From Kalaharituber pfeilii (lineage: Eukaryota; Ascomycota; Pezizomycetes; Pezizales; Pezizaceae): a DNA stretch of 64,000 nt. A program made the translations under genes and the position numbers. Shown piece by piece: positions 47,901-57,455 of this stretch (position 1 is the stretch's first letter; every line of letters begins with the position of its first letter). The notes under the pieces are model-generated. The model searched no databases. It worked only from the letters and a program-made list of their open reading frames with translations, and had not been told where the DNA came from. Location: positions 620,001 through 684,000 of the forward strand of contig WHUZ01000024.1 in the NCBI GenBank assembly GCA_015179045.1, given 5' to 3'.

Positions 47901-49399
47901 TGGTATCCTTCACAACCCTGAACAGGATGTTTCCAATAAGCTGGTAGAGAAGAAATCGGAGGTTGACGTTGGATTTACCGCAGATTCGCCAATGGAGAAT
48001 GCAGTTGAGGGTGAAGAAGTTGCTCCATTGAACTTGGATGTTTCTGACCTCAAGCCAGACTCGCCGTTGCTCGGGAAGGCAATACCAATCATTGTCAAGG
48101 GTACTGATGTTGATAATTGTGAGGAGCTGGATCCTTCCATGCGGTCTAAGGCTACCTTGGAAGAGCACGACCAAGAGAAGGATCACGATGGTGGAGTTAA
48201 GCTGAATCTTGAGCAGGCCGAGCAAGATACTGATGCTATGTCTACTTCTGATGTTGCTGAAGTGGAGCCGCTCAAGATTACGGAATTATATAACGAGGCT
48301 GCTGACGAACAGGAAGACGAGGCTGAGGAGCATGCACCTTTGCCTCAGAAGACTGTCGTCGTCGTCGTCGAGGAGGTTGTTCCAGTGACCCTTGAGCCTG
48401 CTCTTGAGCCTGCTTCTGAGCACGCTTCTGAGCTCGCTTTTGAGCCCGCTGCTGAGCCCGCTTTTGAACTCGCTTCTGAGCCCGCTTTTGAGCCCGCTGC
48501 TGAGCCCGCTTTTGAGCCCGCTTCTGAGCCCGCTATTGAGCCCGCTTTTGAGCCCGCTTCTGAGCCCGCTTTTGAGCCCGCTGCTGAGCCCGCTTTTGAG
48601 CCCGCTGCTGAGCCCGCTTTTGAGCCCGCTTCTGAGCCCGCTTCTGAGCCTGAACAGACCATCACTATTCCAGAGCCTGAAGTCCCCGCCCATGCTCCTG
48701 TGGAACTCGAGCCAGTCAAGATTTCCGAGGACAGCCCTGTATACATTCACTTTACGGAGCTCTTTGAACCCTGCTGTATCACCCCACCGGATTCAGAGGC
48801 CGGCTCGGTGTCTGACAAAGTTACTGAGTCAGTGTTTGAGCCAAGGTCCCCTGAGGAGACTACCATTTCGATTAACAGCATCGTCGATGCTTTGGCTACC
48901 TGCAAGGATATCTCCGACTTGATCATGTCATTAGACAAGTATAGGCGAGTCTCTAAACCTGGCAGCCAGGAGGCGAGATTGTTCGATGAGCTGCACCGAT
49001 ACACTACCAACACCGCTGCGCCTCAAGACAATGATGACAAGATGAGCACCAAGAGCAGGAGGAGTATTAGGTCAATCTTTAGGAGGGGCAGAGATGCTTA
49101 TCCTCAAGGTATGTTTGAATCATTTGATATCCTACCAGACATGTGTATCACTAATACATTTATTATCAGTGCTTCAATCAACTACTTCCCGAATCAAGGC
49201 AATTCTCCCCCCATTCCTTACTTTGTCAAGCACACCGGTCGTCAATACTCCACCGGCAACTCCACCAGCGGCCGAACATGTTGAGCCACTTGCTCCAGTC
49301 ATGAAGTCTCAGCGTCCTCGCCTTTTACCGAAGATAACTTTGAGCCTTCTCAACAGGTCAAAGAGCCGCGCGTGCAGTGTTAGGAGCGAAGTCGCATAG
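44981..49399 (+). CDS. Large disordered Pro/Glu-rich protein, three exons, function unknown
   Basis: Exons 44981-47619, 47688-49108 and 49170-49399 give 1429 aa. Intron 1 (68 nt) has GTAAGT, branch ACTAAC and CAG; intron 2 (61 nt) has GTATGT, ACTAAT and CAG; both joins keep frame. An alternative ATG at 45110 (MSTTFLNFPYD) is well placed. The N-terminal half is Pro/Ser-rich with repeated TGPAA/TGPRA motifs (PTGPAAML and PTAPAAML are tandem, ~46665-46745). An SR/DR/HH-rich patch (~46500-46570) follows, then a long Glu/Val-rich acidic region, a KKKKNKRKNK basic cluster (possible nuclear signal, ~47760) and an EPAF/EPAS tandem array. The most conserved-looking part is ordered and near the end (ISINSIVDALATCKDISDLI; PGSQEARLFDELHRY), then SIRSIFRRGRDAY across intron 2. 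No known domain is recognised. Probably a scaffold or regulatory protein, but that is inference. Confidence 0.85.
48393..48652 (+). repeat. 12-bp coding tandem array (EPAF/EPAS)
   Basis: About twenty units of GAGCCCGCTTNT-type sequence encode Glu-Pro-Ala-Phe/Ser/Ala repeats inside exon 2 of the 45-kb gene. All variants stay in frame, and unit changes are mostly T/C, T/G or G swaps in the last codon (TTT, TCT, GCT). The array also opens long antisense frames, which are artefacts. Confidence 0.92.
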
Positions 49400-51790
49400 A
49401 ATTTTTCCTTACCATGGCTAGGAGCGCCGTTCAGGATAGTGGGTGCTGTTGGAAGAGAAAAGGTTTCCTTTTTTTGGTGATTGAAGGTGTGGGTATCTGG
49501 AGTTCACGCGTGTGGGGCTGGAACCGGGACTGGGACTAGTGAAAACTGGACATCTTCAACGCTTCTGGAGTACGGTTACGATATTTGTGATCTTGATCGA
49601 GGAGACGAGGATCGTCCTACACCTGTTCCTATGCTTGTTCCTATGCCTAGAGAGGAAAAATTCAATGTGTTGATATTATCAGTAACTTACAGCCGAGGAC
49701 CCTCCTTACTTCTCTTATTTTGCCTGCAATCCCTGGTGACTTTCGATTCCGCGCCGTCGTTGCCTTCTGGTGGATTTCTGCTTGCTCCTGCTTGGTTCTT
49801 CTCGAGCCATCCGGAGTCGGCTTTCCGTTTATGGCCGTGTTATAAGAGATGGACATTTGGTTGACCGGCGTTTGCTTGCTTTCCGGACTAGCACTCTGCG
49901 TAACGCACCACTTGTTGGAATACCCAGGGTTCACAGTATTGCCTGCAATTAGGCTACTACTGCCTGGGGAAAATATTCCACTGGTACTCTAGCAACTCCG
50001 AAGCATTATGTTTACGCAAGTGGACTGTTGATAGGAAAGTGGCTGGCGCGAGGTCAAGATTATGGTTCTCTCGGAATTCACCTAGGGCGACCTTGGCTTG
50101 GATTTAACACTTCAATGAAGGAGTGGAAATGAATGGGGTTTATGTTTTACAAATAGAGGGATTTGGGCTAAAATTACTGCTTCTCTGGGAGTGACATGGG
50201 CAGCTCTGGAGCGCTGGATGGGGGGGGGGGGATTGTGGCGAGGGTTCAACAGGTGAATCAACTAAGTTATGCTGCGGGCTGATACCCTTCGTTTTCTCTT
50301 TGAACTATTTCATTTCTTGATGACCGGCGTGGGCGAAGTTCTTTTCCCCTTTTGCACTGAAAACATACATGGCTCATATATACTACACTGGACCGGAGTT
50401 TTTTCTGCTTTTGTTTTGTTGTCGTTGTCCTTTTCTTTGTGTTTTTCTGTGTATTGGCGGTAGTGGTGGGTGTTACGTTTGGCGCGTTCACTTTTCTTTT
50501 GTTATATCATCTTTTAATCTCTGGTATCCCCATTTTTCATTTTTCATTATACCTCTGAAAGCTTGACAAAAAATGGCGGTCGCGTTGAAAATTTTCTTTT
50601 TGATAAAATGCCTTGGAGGCGCGAATGGAGGCATGGCGGCGTTTTCTCTATCCCTTGGAATTTTTTTATGTTTACTTTCGAACTCTGCTTTTGGTTATGT
50701 TTATGCTGTGCTTTCTTTTCTTTTTTTTTTTCTTTTTTCTTTTTCTTTGGTTAAAACTGAGTTGTGCTTTTTGCCCTTCGCAAGTTTTTCGGTTTGTTAT
50801 TTGTGCTGCTCTTGGAAAGCTTGGTTTTCTCGTTTGTTTGCTCTTTTTGTTACCCCTCTCTTTCCTACTTTTTATCTCTCACTCTCACTTCACTTCCACC
50901 TCTCAAAACACAGCACACAATATACCACCCAAATGGCTTTTATTATCTCGGAACAATGGTACGGACCGAAGCCGCCTGCGACGGAATGAGTTGGATTTTC
51001 TTGGGTCATGGGGGCGGGTCGAAAGGGTTGGGGAATGGGATGGTGGATAGGGTGGGGCTTCGGATGGGTATACAATGTGTTGGAAAGAGGGAGGAAGGGT
51101 TGAGTTTTTGGGAAATGGAATGGAGGAATGGAGTGGGAAATGGGATGGAAATGGAATGGAAATGGATAAGGTCGGATATGCGGGATATGGGTCAGGGATA
51201 TATAGGTTAGGATGGAGGAGGATTTCTTGCATTGTCTGAGTTTATAGGAAAGTTGAAATTGCTTGGATTTGATCTTGCAGGCTTTTGAGTGATATCTATG
51301 ATTTGTGACTGCCAACATTTCATAAAGTACTCTCCTGGGGCAGTAGGTTTGTGGGTCATTGTCAAAGATTGGTTGCCTACCTGATTACATGATTATTTAT
51401 CGTTACCGCTACTGCAAAAGCTGCGATAAGGTCTAAAAGTAATGTGCACTCAGCAGAGGTAAAAAAAGAACGGGTTGAGGTGCATGACGACTGCAGGTGT
51501 CTAGAGTACATCATCACCTTACTAGGGTTTACCAAGCGACGCTATGGTGAAGCCAAAAATTGAGGGTAATTCTTCTGATCGTCCGAGTTGCCCATACTTA
51601 CGCCGATTGATTGAATCTACCTCACCACCTCATCCTTAGTTCAGTCTCGGGTACCTGGATAGACCTAAGGCGACTCATTTACCATATGAGTGTATATAGT
51701 ATTGTATGCTTAACTTGTGAGCATATTTGGACTGGGAGGCGGTTAAAAGTCTGAAAGTACCTGTATATGTTGAAGATAGGTGCAGAGGTG
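49400..51790. other. 3' flank of the 45-kb gene, T-rich intergenic
   Basis: T-dominated sequence (50390-50850) gives several hydrophobic-looking open frames that probably reflect base composition. A G run lies at 50221-50231. From 51005 to 51180 the sequence is rich in GGAATGG/GGGATGG slippage. No gene supported. Confidence 0.4.
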
Positions 51791-51792
51791 GA

Positions 51793-51980
51793 ATTTTATT
51801 TATTTATTTATTTTTTTTATATCATTACTCGCATGTCGCTCTATGGGCTATGGCGAGGTTAGTTACATATGAGAATAAGGAAAAATGGAAAGGTAAGATA
51901 AAATATAGGGTCACCGCATAGGAAAAACCCGGCCCATCCCAACAACTCCGTCAGCATTGCAGCAGCGCCCCTTCATTGCC
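51793..51980 (-). mobile_element. LINE 3' end fragment (family A)
   Basis: On the minus strand the tail is (TAAA)n-type and is preceded by TAATGATAT and the family A hairpin (CTCGC/GCGAG arms at 51830-51860). Upstream the minus strand encodes AAMLTELLGWAG, similar to the ORF2 C-terminus of the other LINE fragments. The 5' boundary and target duplication could not be found, so the true element may extend further right, to about 52.1 kb. Confidence 0.6.
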
Positions 51981-52267
51981 CCGCCCTGTCCACACCAAGC
52001 TCCCCCAGCTCGCTATTACTCTCGCTATGCTGGTGAAAAGCTGCTTTCTCTTTGCTTGGCCCAATCTCCCTAGCCTCGCTGCTACGGCTCAAGCGGCTTT
52101 CAATAAGTTCAGTCTCTTCAGAAGTGTGTGTCCAACTTGAGCTCCCAATCTACCTGGAGGAGATGAAATGTCTTTGTCCAGTCAGAATTTTGACTGTACA
52201 TACGCAGGGATAACTGATGCTAGCCATATATATATTTAAGGTGAACGCTAGTCTATGTACTGCTGCG

Positions 52268-52331
52268 TTTTTTTTTTTTTTTTTTTAACTATCATTACTC
52301 GCATGCCCGGACCCATGTTCGGAAAGCAAGG
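52268..52331 (-). mobile_element. Diverged family A hairpin unit plus poly(A)
   Basis: A T20 run is followed by the complement of TGATAGTT and a unit with outer arms CTTGC/GCGAG (one G-T pair). The inner helix differs in sequence from other copies (CCGAAC facing GTCCGG) yet can still pair, so structure is retained while sequence diverges. No certain target duplication. Confidence 0.55.
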
Positions 52332-52599
52332 ATGGATTGAAAATCTCGAAAATACTGAAAAATTTTGAACACTGCTTCTTATCATATCCCCACCAATGTT
52401 GCTTCAGCTCACAGTATAAGTCAGCGAAAATGTCCTCATCTCTCCTACGTGCCCATGAAATCATTGCCGCTATGCCAGCTACATATTTAAAAAAAGCCTG
52501 AGGAAGGTGAAAGATATGGGCTGAACCCTAATGCTACGAAAACCCGTCTGCGGGCTTATGCCTTTTCTCAAGGTTTCCTGATTTCGGTAGCAAGTGGCT

Positions 52600-53430
52600 T
52601 GGAGCAATGTGGAAGGATCCGCTACAGATGTGTCCGCTATGGTAATACTCCTCGTGATCGCCGTGGATTAACAGCCACTGCTATGACCCAAAATGAATAT
52701 AAAGATAGTGATGGTATGAGCAAGGCTGAGCCTGAAAAAAAGCTTCGTCAGCAGCAGGTCTTGGTAAGTCAATTATGCATATATCTATGTGGTTTGGAAG
52801 TAAATTATCAATGTACAGTAGCACCGCCTTGGCTGCAAATGGGAGGTCTATGTATCTCTACAGAAGTTGGGAATGGCAGCGGATGGTAGCATTCTTTTTT
52901 TTTTTTTTTATATCATTTAGATGGTAGCATTCAGAAGAAGTGGTTCATGGGAGTGAAGGAACTTGACCACACCCATAGATGGCTGAAAATTCTTTGGATT
53001 ATCCAGAGCATTTCATATTCGACCAAGACTCTGAAAAAATTCTGGAAGCTCATCATCTGAAGGAAGCTGGTGTTAGTCACACTCAAGCTAATAATAAATA
53101 TCAATACAAATCCATGCAAGCCAGAGGCTGATAGCACCTCACAGACCATGGATCGCATCTTTCAGTTATTAGAGAATGCAAATATGCATTGTGTTCCACA
53201 CTATACAATAATTCACCAATAACCTGAGGTCATGCCTAGATGCCCTTTTCTTCACTTCCTGGCGCTGAAGTTGCTGAAGCAGAGCTAGCTAAATCTCAAG
53301 CTACTGTATTCAAGAGCATGATAACATTGCTAACAATCACATTCTGTATGTTATTATTCTGCACTCACAGCAGAAAGTGACTGAAGCACAGGAAGGTCCA
53401 CAGAGGAAAGTGACTGAATGCCAGAACATC
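52600..53430 (+). pseudogene. Unassigned degenerate coding-like segment
   Basis: Plus-strand segments such as RYRCVRYGNTPRDRRGLTA and EPEKKLRQQQVLVSQLCIYL have the flavour of a pogo transposase helix-turn-helix N-terminus, in spacing and charge, but stops interrupt them and no DDE domain follows. The identity is a guess. The segment hosts two poly(A) insertions. Confidence 0.25.
52895..52919 (-). mobile_element. 25-bp insertion: poly(A) plus ~10 nt of family A, 13-bp duplication
   Basis: GATGGTAGCATTC is repeated at 52882-52894 and 52920-52932. The insert reads, on the minus strand, TAAATGATAT followed by 15 A. TAATGATAT is the linker that precedes the tail in family A, so this is a retroposition event truncated about 10 nt from the tail. 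Confidence 0.85.
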
Positions 53431-53447
53431 AAGAAATTCAGGAGTGC

Positions 53448-53509
53448 TTTTTTTTTTTTTTTTTTTTTTTTCACGTGACCCCGCGTGCATCTGTTCGCCA
53501 TGGCAGGGC
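53448..53509 (-). mobile_element. Family B micro-insertion, 13-bp duplication
   Basis: AATTCAGGAGTGC flanks the insert perfectly (53435-53447 and 53510-53522). On the minus strand the ~39-nt unit starts GCCCTGCCATGGCGAACAG, ends GCGGGGTCACGTGA and is followed by about 23 A. The 5' end coincides with that of the copies at 56301-56370 and 56029-56088. Confidence 0.88.
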
Positions 53510-53645
53510 AATTCAGGAGTGCGATGATAGTGTAGACAACCACACTCAAGATGTTGTTCTGCACTCACACAGGATAGTTCAGGAGGATACCGAAGCAGAT
53601 ACCCAAGTATTGGAGTAGGTGGTCTAGCGGCGTGGTACATAAAGG

Positions 53646-53696
53646 TGTGGGCATGAGTGTGGGCATGAGTGTGGGCATGGGTGTGGACATGGGTTG
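53646..53696. repeat. 12-bp tandem repeat (GTGTGGGCATGA)
   Basis: About four units with late variation to GTGTGGACATGG. Non-coding as far as can be seen. Confidence 0.85.
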
Positions 53697-54277
53697 TACG
53701 TAGTAGTAGGACTAGCGGTCACAGCATTTTCAAACCCTTTCTCGATATCTATGAGGTGGTTGAGGAGATCTTTACTTCAGAGTCAGCTTTGCCCGCACAA
53801 AATTCCAGCAGGCCTATTAGCACAACTTCCACTGGCTTCAATTTTTTATCTCGCAGATCAAATTCCCACTGATGTCCTTTTATGGGATCGTACAACCCTG
53901 CTAGGAGCAGCCCATTCAGCAGTTCTCTTAACAAAAACTGCTGGATATCTCGCAAGTAACGTCCCCACTGATGCCCCTTCATCCGAGTCCGAACCAGCTG
54001 ATTTCCTGAACTCGCTTTCAATGGTTCGGCCTGGTACTTACTAAGCGGCCGTTGTTAGACAATAACAGTGCTCTTCAAGCTCAACGGGCTGCTGGATACA
54101 AGCTCGCTGTTATGGCCACTGGGTCTCCAGTTTGGTTAAAGCATACAAGGAGTACCACAGGCCTGACGGGGCCGGGTCAGTCTCAGGTCGCTGCTATTCA
54201 TCTTTTTGCATTAGCAATACGCAGTTACGCCACAAAACATGCGCCACGCCGACGTTACTATCATCACTGCTGCACGA

Positions 54278-54279
<2 letters not shown>

Positions 54280-54312
<33 letters not shown>

Positions 54313-55106
54313 TCATTACTCGCGTGCCGCCCTATGGGCTATGGCGAGGTTAAATATGAAGGAAAGATCATAAGTACATGAATATGAAGGGAAGGGAAGA
54401 GGATAAATATAGTGGTATCCCGCGCTCTGTCTCTATCGGTCAACCCATTCTAGGAGCTCCCTCAAGGTGTCTCTGTCTCCGTCCTTGGGGGGTTTCCTTA
54501 GGTCAGGCTCTCCCCTCGGCCATCTCCGTTTCCAGGTTTCGCATTCCATTAATATGTGTGCGGTGGTCTCTAATCCTTTCCCGCACCACCGGCACTCCGG
54601 GCTGTCCTCCTTCCCTATCTGGTATTTCCAGTGACGTAGTCCCTTATTCCCGAGTATCCTTGCCAGCGTGGCGACTCTGTGTCCCAGGCGTTGTAACGGG
54701 CGGTACTCTAGAAGGCAGGAGAATGGGGGTCAAGTTCTAGAAGGTAGGAGAGCGGGGGTCAACGGCCCGGTGAGGCCATGTACGTAGGAATTTTTTTTAG
54801 CCTGTCTCCGGGCTATGATATGAGGGCTTGCCCATGGACCCTGCCATGGCTTAGTGCCGTAAGCGGGTTCACGTGATAAAAAAAAAAAAAAAAAAATAAT
54901 AACGGGCGGTACTCTAGGCGTAGTCTGTTTCGTTCTGTGGCTCTCCGTGCTCTTGCGAATTGGCGTATGCCTGCCTCCGTGATCGTTTCCTCTTGATATT
55001 GCAGGAAGGTCCCGATTTTGGCAGCCATGTCGGCCTCGTGTTGCCTTCCACGCCGATGTGGGCCTTCACCCACATTATTGCCACATCTAGGTCGCCTCGG
55101 TTGGCT
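54280..55106 (-). pseudogene. 5'-truncated Tad-like LINE, RNase H end and zinc knuckle
   Basis: The minus strand carries the end of an RNase H domain (EADMAAKIG-type motif near 55030, then TEAGIRQFARARRATERNR and RLEYRPL), a CCHC zinc knuckle (CRWCGKGLETTAHILMECETW, ~54530-54590), the terminus RDTLRELLEWVDR-stop, a ~100-nt 3' untranslated region with the family A hairpin, and a poly(A) tail of about 28. CTGCACGAAG flanks it (54270-54279, 55107-55116). The RNase H position after RT fits Tad/Neurospora-type LINEs with a C-terminal RNase H; RT itself is missing. A 188-bp family B element is nested at 54712-54899. Confidence 0.85.
54712..54899 (+). mobile_element. 188-bp family B retroposon nested in LINE, 18-bp duplication
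   Basis: TAACGGGCGGTACTCTAG is repeated perfectly at 54694-54711 and 54900-54917. The insert starts with a tandem of a ~30-nt TCTAGAAGGYAGGAG-type segment, continues through GCCTGTCTCCGGGCTATGA and the family B unit (ACCCTGCCATGGC ... GCGGGTTCACGTGAT) and ends in about 19 A plus TAA. It is the longest family B copy with both ends known. No coding capacity is visible, so a SINE or a LINE 3'-UTR fragment are both possible. Confidence 0.9.
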
Positions 55107-55339
55107 CTGCACGAAGTGTCTCTCTAGATGTCAGATACTAGTACAAGCTATCCATTGGCAATGTTCTTAACTATAGTCTGGTATTAGCGATAAGAGACTC
55201 CAATAACTACGCCCATGCGGCTAACAACGTTGTTTCTGTCCTCGGACGTGAAGTTAGGATTAGCAACCTTTTCATTATCCACGTCGTTCCTCCTATTCCT
55301 CCTTAATCGCTTTTAACATGTGCTTTTGACCCTCCAACC

Positions 55340-55376
55340 GGCACGCGATCACTGATTAAAAAAAAAAAAAAAGGAA
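55340..55376 (+). mobile_element. 37-bp insertion: ~20 nt of tail-proximal sequence plus poly(A)
   Basis: CCTCCAACC flanks the insert (55331-55339, 55377-55385). It contains GGCACGCGATCACTGATTA, which aligns with the tail-proximal half of family A (GGCATGCGAGTAATGATAT), then about 15 A. Another extreme truncation. Confidence 0.7.
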
Positions 55377-55789
55377 CCTCCAACCTCTCACGCACACGCC
55401 CTGGCAAATTAGATACAGCTTCCCCCATTTCACAAATGCTGCCAAACTTGCCAGCTGCCGCTTCTGAAAGGGTAAAAGAAAGTCGATTTCATAGTTGGTC
55501 AATCAGCACGAGGGAGATGCCGAAGGCAGCGGGGAAGACCTTAATTCCGCACGTCACTAGTAAAATTACGTCTCAACAATATCCTGTACAGTCTCAGGTC
55601 GGCTCTGAAACTTTTATGGGAGCTGCTTCTGCTTTGCCATCTGGCGCCACGGAGGCAAGCAGGGTCATGAATTACCTATAGCGATCAGAAAGTTCTTGAG
55701 GCATCAGAATCTGAAACTGAGAGCAAACGATAGGAGCAACTACGCTGCTCATTCAAACTCTACAGTTAAGGGTAAGTCGTGTTCTTAAA

Positions 55790-56028
55790 ATCTAAATCCA
55801 ATCCCTAGAACAAGACTAGAGCGATGGTAGTATATAGTAGCGAGGGCTATCACCGGTGCCCCATTGGGGATCCGACGAGATGTGGTAGAGGGTCTAGCAA
55901 ACTTGGAATCAATACAGACATTCGTGAAGGCGAAAGCATGCGGGTAGAGGGTAGATCCTTGAGGGGATACTGAAGGAGGACTCCGTCTATCTAAAGGGGT
56001 AACTGGGATGGAGAAACCCACTCACACC
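55790..56028 (-). pseudogene. Possible LINE reverse transcriptase fragment
   Basis: The minus strand contains SVSPQGSTLYPHAFAF, which resembles the RT motif GVPQGSPLSPxLFxF of LINEs. The flanking residues (FSIPVTPLDRRSPP upstream) fit the usual run-in. Downstream the match is lost, and the YADD region is not seen. It ends against the family B insertion at 56029. Confidence 0.4.
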
Positions 56029-56088
56029 GCCCTGCCATGGCGAATAGCTGCAAGCGCGGTTACGTGATTAAGAAAAAAAAAAAAAAAA
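56029..56088 (+). mobile_element. Family B micro-insertion
   Basis: The unit starts GCCCTGCCATGGCGAATAG and ends GGTTACGTGATTAAG, followed by 16 A. A weak duplication (CCACTCACAC left, CCACTTCCACA right) may flank it. It sits exactly between the minus-strand RT-like fragment and the plus-strand RNase H fragment. Confidence 0.75.
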
Positions 56089-56300
56089 CCACTTCCACAG
56101 CTGGCAGAACTCACCACATTGACAGCAGAAGCAGAGAGACAAGAATGGGAGAGAAGGATAGCAGAGGAGGTGGATGAGGGATGGAAAGCGGTGTACACGG
56201 ACGGGGAGCAGGATTGTGGAGAGGACTGTGGTGGGAGTATGGCAGCGAAAGGCTAGGTCATTCTACCTGGGGCTAGTGCCGCGGTGAATGATGCAGAGTT

Positions 56301-56370
56301 TTTTCTTGTTTCTCTTTTTTTTTTTTTAATATCACGGAACCCCGCTTGAAGCTGTTCGCCATGACAGGGC
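56301..56370 (-). mobile_element. Family B micro-insertion in RNase H, 13-bp duplication
   Basis: ATGATGCAGAGTT is repeated at 56288-56300 and 56371-56383. On the minus strand the unit starts GCCCTGTCATGGCGAACAG and ends GGTTCCGTGATATT, followed by an A-rich, G-interrupted tail. Removing insert and one duplication restores the NDAEL reading of the host. Confidence 0.9.
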
Positions 56371-56393
56371 ATGATGCAGAGTTAGTGGCCATG

Positions 56394-56757
56394 TCGGAAC
56401 ATTACATCCGTTGCCACCCGTTGCTATCATTTCACTTCTATCTTTTCGTTTCATCACTTCGTTCCGCCCATACGCATTCAGTCTCATTATATGAATTAAG
56501 CCATTGCGCCCACTCTGTGCCACGGCGTTTACCTTGCAAGCCACGTACTCGGTGACTCTCTCACCTTCCTGATATGATACACTTCCCTATTCAGTTATGG
56601 TTCCCAAGTCATGTTATGCTATGCTTTCTCATGTATATAAACCTGCTGTTCTTACGACTCTTAGATCGATAGACTCAACGGTATCTCTATATCTTCCCTT
56701 CCTGATTTAGCCTTCACCGTGATAAAAGCAGCCCTCGCATAGCCTTCCGCCTTCATG
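56394..56757. mobile_element. Probable 364-bp solo LTR in RNase H
   Basis: GGCCATG flanks the block (56387-56393, 56758-56764), and its removal joins the RNase H frame (LVAM to KVLEEGDEE). The left boundary reads TGTCGGAACATTAC if two bases are shared with the duplication, a usual LTR start, and a TATA-like TGTATATAAACC lies at ~56633, about 120 bp from the right edge. The right end (CGCCTTCATG) is not a clean CA terminus, so the classification is tentative. Confidence 0.6.
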
Positions 56758-56963
56758 GGCCATGCCGAAGGTGCTGGAGGAGGGAGATGAGGAGATACTC
56801 TTAGTTACAGACTCGAAAGTAGCCACCCGGAAGCTTAAGGGGATAGTAGAGGGGTTCCCGTCGCCAGATGGAGCAGCCCACCTGGTGAGGGAAGCCTGGG
56901 AGGGCAGGGTGGCGCGGGGAGGGATGGGCGTTACCGTGATTTGGGTTAAGGGACACAAGGGCC

Positions 56964-57359
56964 TTTTTTTCATATATATAAATATATATATGTCATCGTC
57001 TCCTCCTCTTCCCCGCACCGCCTGCACTCTGGTCCGTCCACCTTGCCTAGCCTGTAGCTCTACGTTCGCAGGCCTTTGCCGCCCATTAGGCCGGCTAGTG
57101 TTCGTACTCCATGTCCCAGCATTTGTAGGGGCCTATAGCTCAGCTCCTGCCTGTTCCTTTCCTCCGCTCGATGCACCTTAGCGTGCTGGCGCATGCCCGC
57201 TTCTGTGACTATCTCATCCTGGTACTGCATGAATGTGCCAATCCTGGCCGCCTTGTCTGCCTCCTCATTGCCCTTTATGCCCCGGTGCCCTTTGACCCAC
57301 AGTACAGCCAAGTCCAACCACCCTCTCGCTATCCTGTCTTCCCAGGTCCTCGTGACCAC
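56964..57359 (-). pseudogene. Inverted LINE fragment inside RNase H, ends in zinc knuckle
   Basis: Near-identical flanks ACACAAGGGCC (56953-56963) and ACACAAGAGCC (57360-57370). On the minus strand it encodes TRTWEDRIARGWLDLAVLWV, KGHRGIKGNEEADKAARIG, VTEAGMRQHAKVHRAEERNR and then the start of the zinc knuckle (CGEEEET). It stops there in an (AT)n stretch and 8 A. Truncated at both ends relative to the 54.3-kb copy: the 5' end by normal incomplete reverse transcription, the 3' end inside the coding region. Confidence 0.82.
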
Positions 57360-57455
57360 ACACAAGAGCCTCAAGGGCAATGAGAGGGCGGACAGGGCGG
57401 CCAAGATCGGCGCCCTCCTACCCTACCAGGACGAGGTGGTCGGCTGCGGTGGGTA

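Larger units (their letters stand above)
56098..57455 (+). pseudogene. LINE RNase H domain split by three nested insertions
   Basis: In plus-strand order: EWERRIAEEVDEGWKAVYTDG (~56136-56200, first catalytic Asp), NDAEL (~56290, second acidic position), then after two insertions EEGDEEILLVTDSKVA (~56775-56820, third Asp), IWVKGHK (~56938-56958), and after a third insertion KGNERADRAAKIG (~57373-57410, final Asp of the catalytic set). This is a complete RNase H motif series of the Tad-type LINE kind. Insertions are at 56301-56370 (family B unit), 56394-56757 (probable solo LTR) and 56964-57359 (another LINE, inverted). A stop (AAKG-stop, ~56255) and the missing RT make it dead. Confidence 0.85.

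Noticed and set aside
48286..48750. Long open frames antisense to exon 2 of the 45-kb gene and in its other plus frame (133-176 aa)
   Set aside because: They arise from the 12-bp tandem array, which stays open in several frames; the spliced sense frame explains the region.
50267..51318. Overlapping hydrophobic or Pro-rich open frames on both strands
   Set aside because: Produced by T-rich and GGAATGG slippage sequence; no start context, domain or codon bias.
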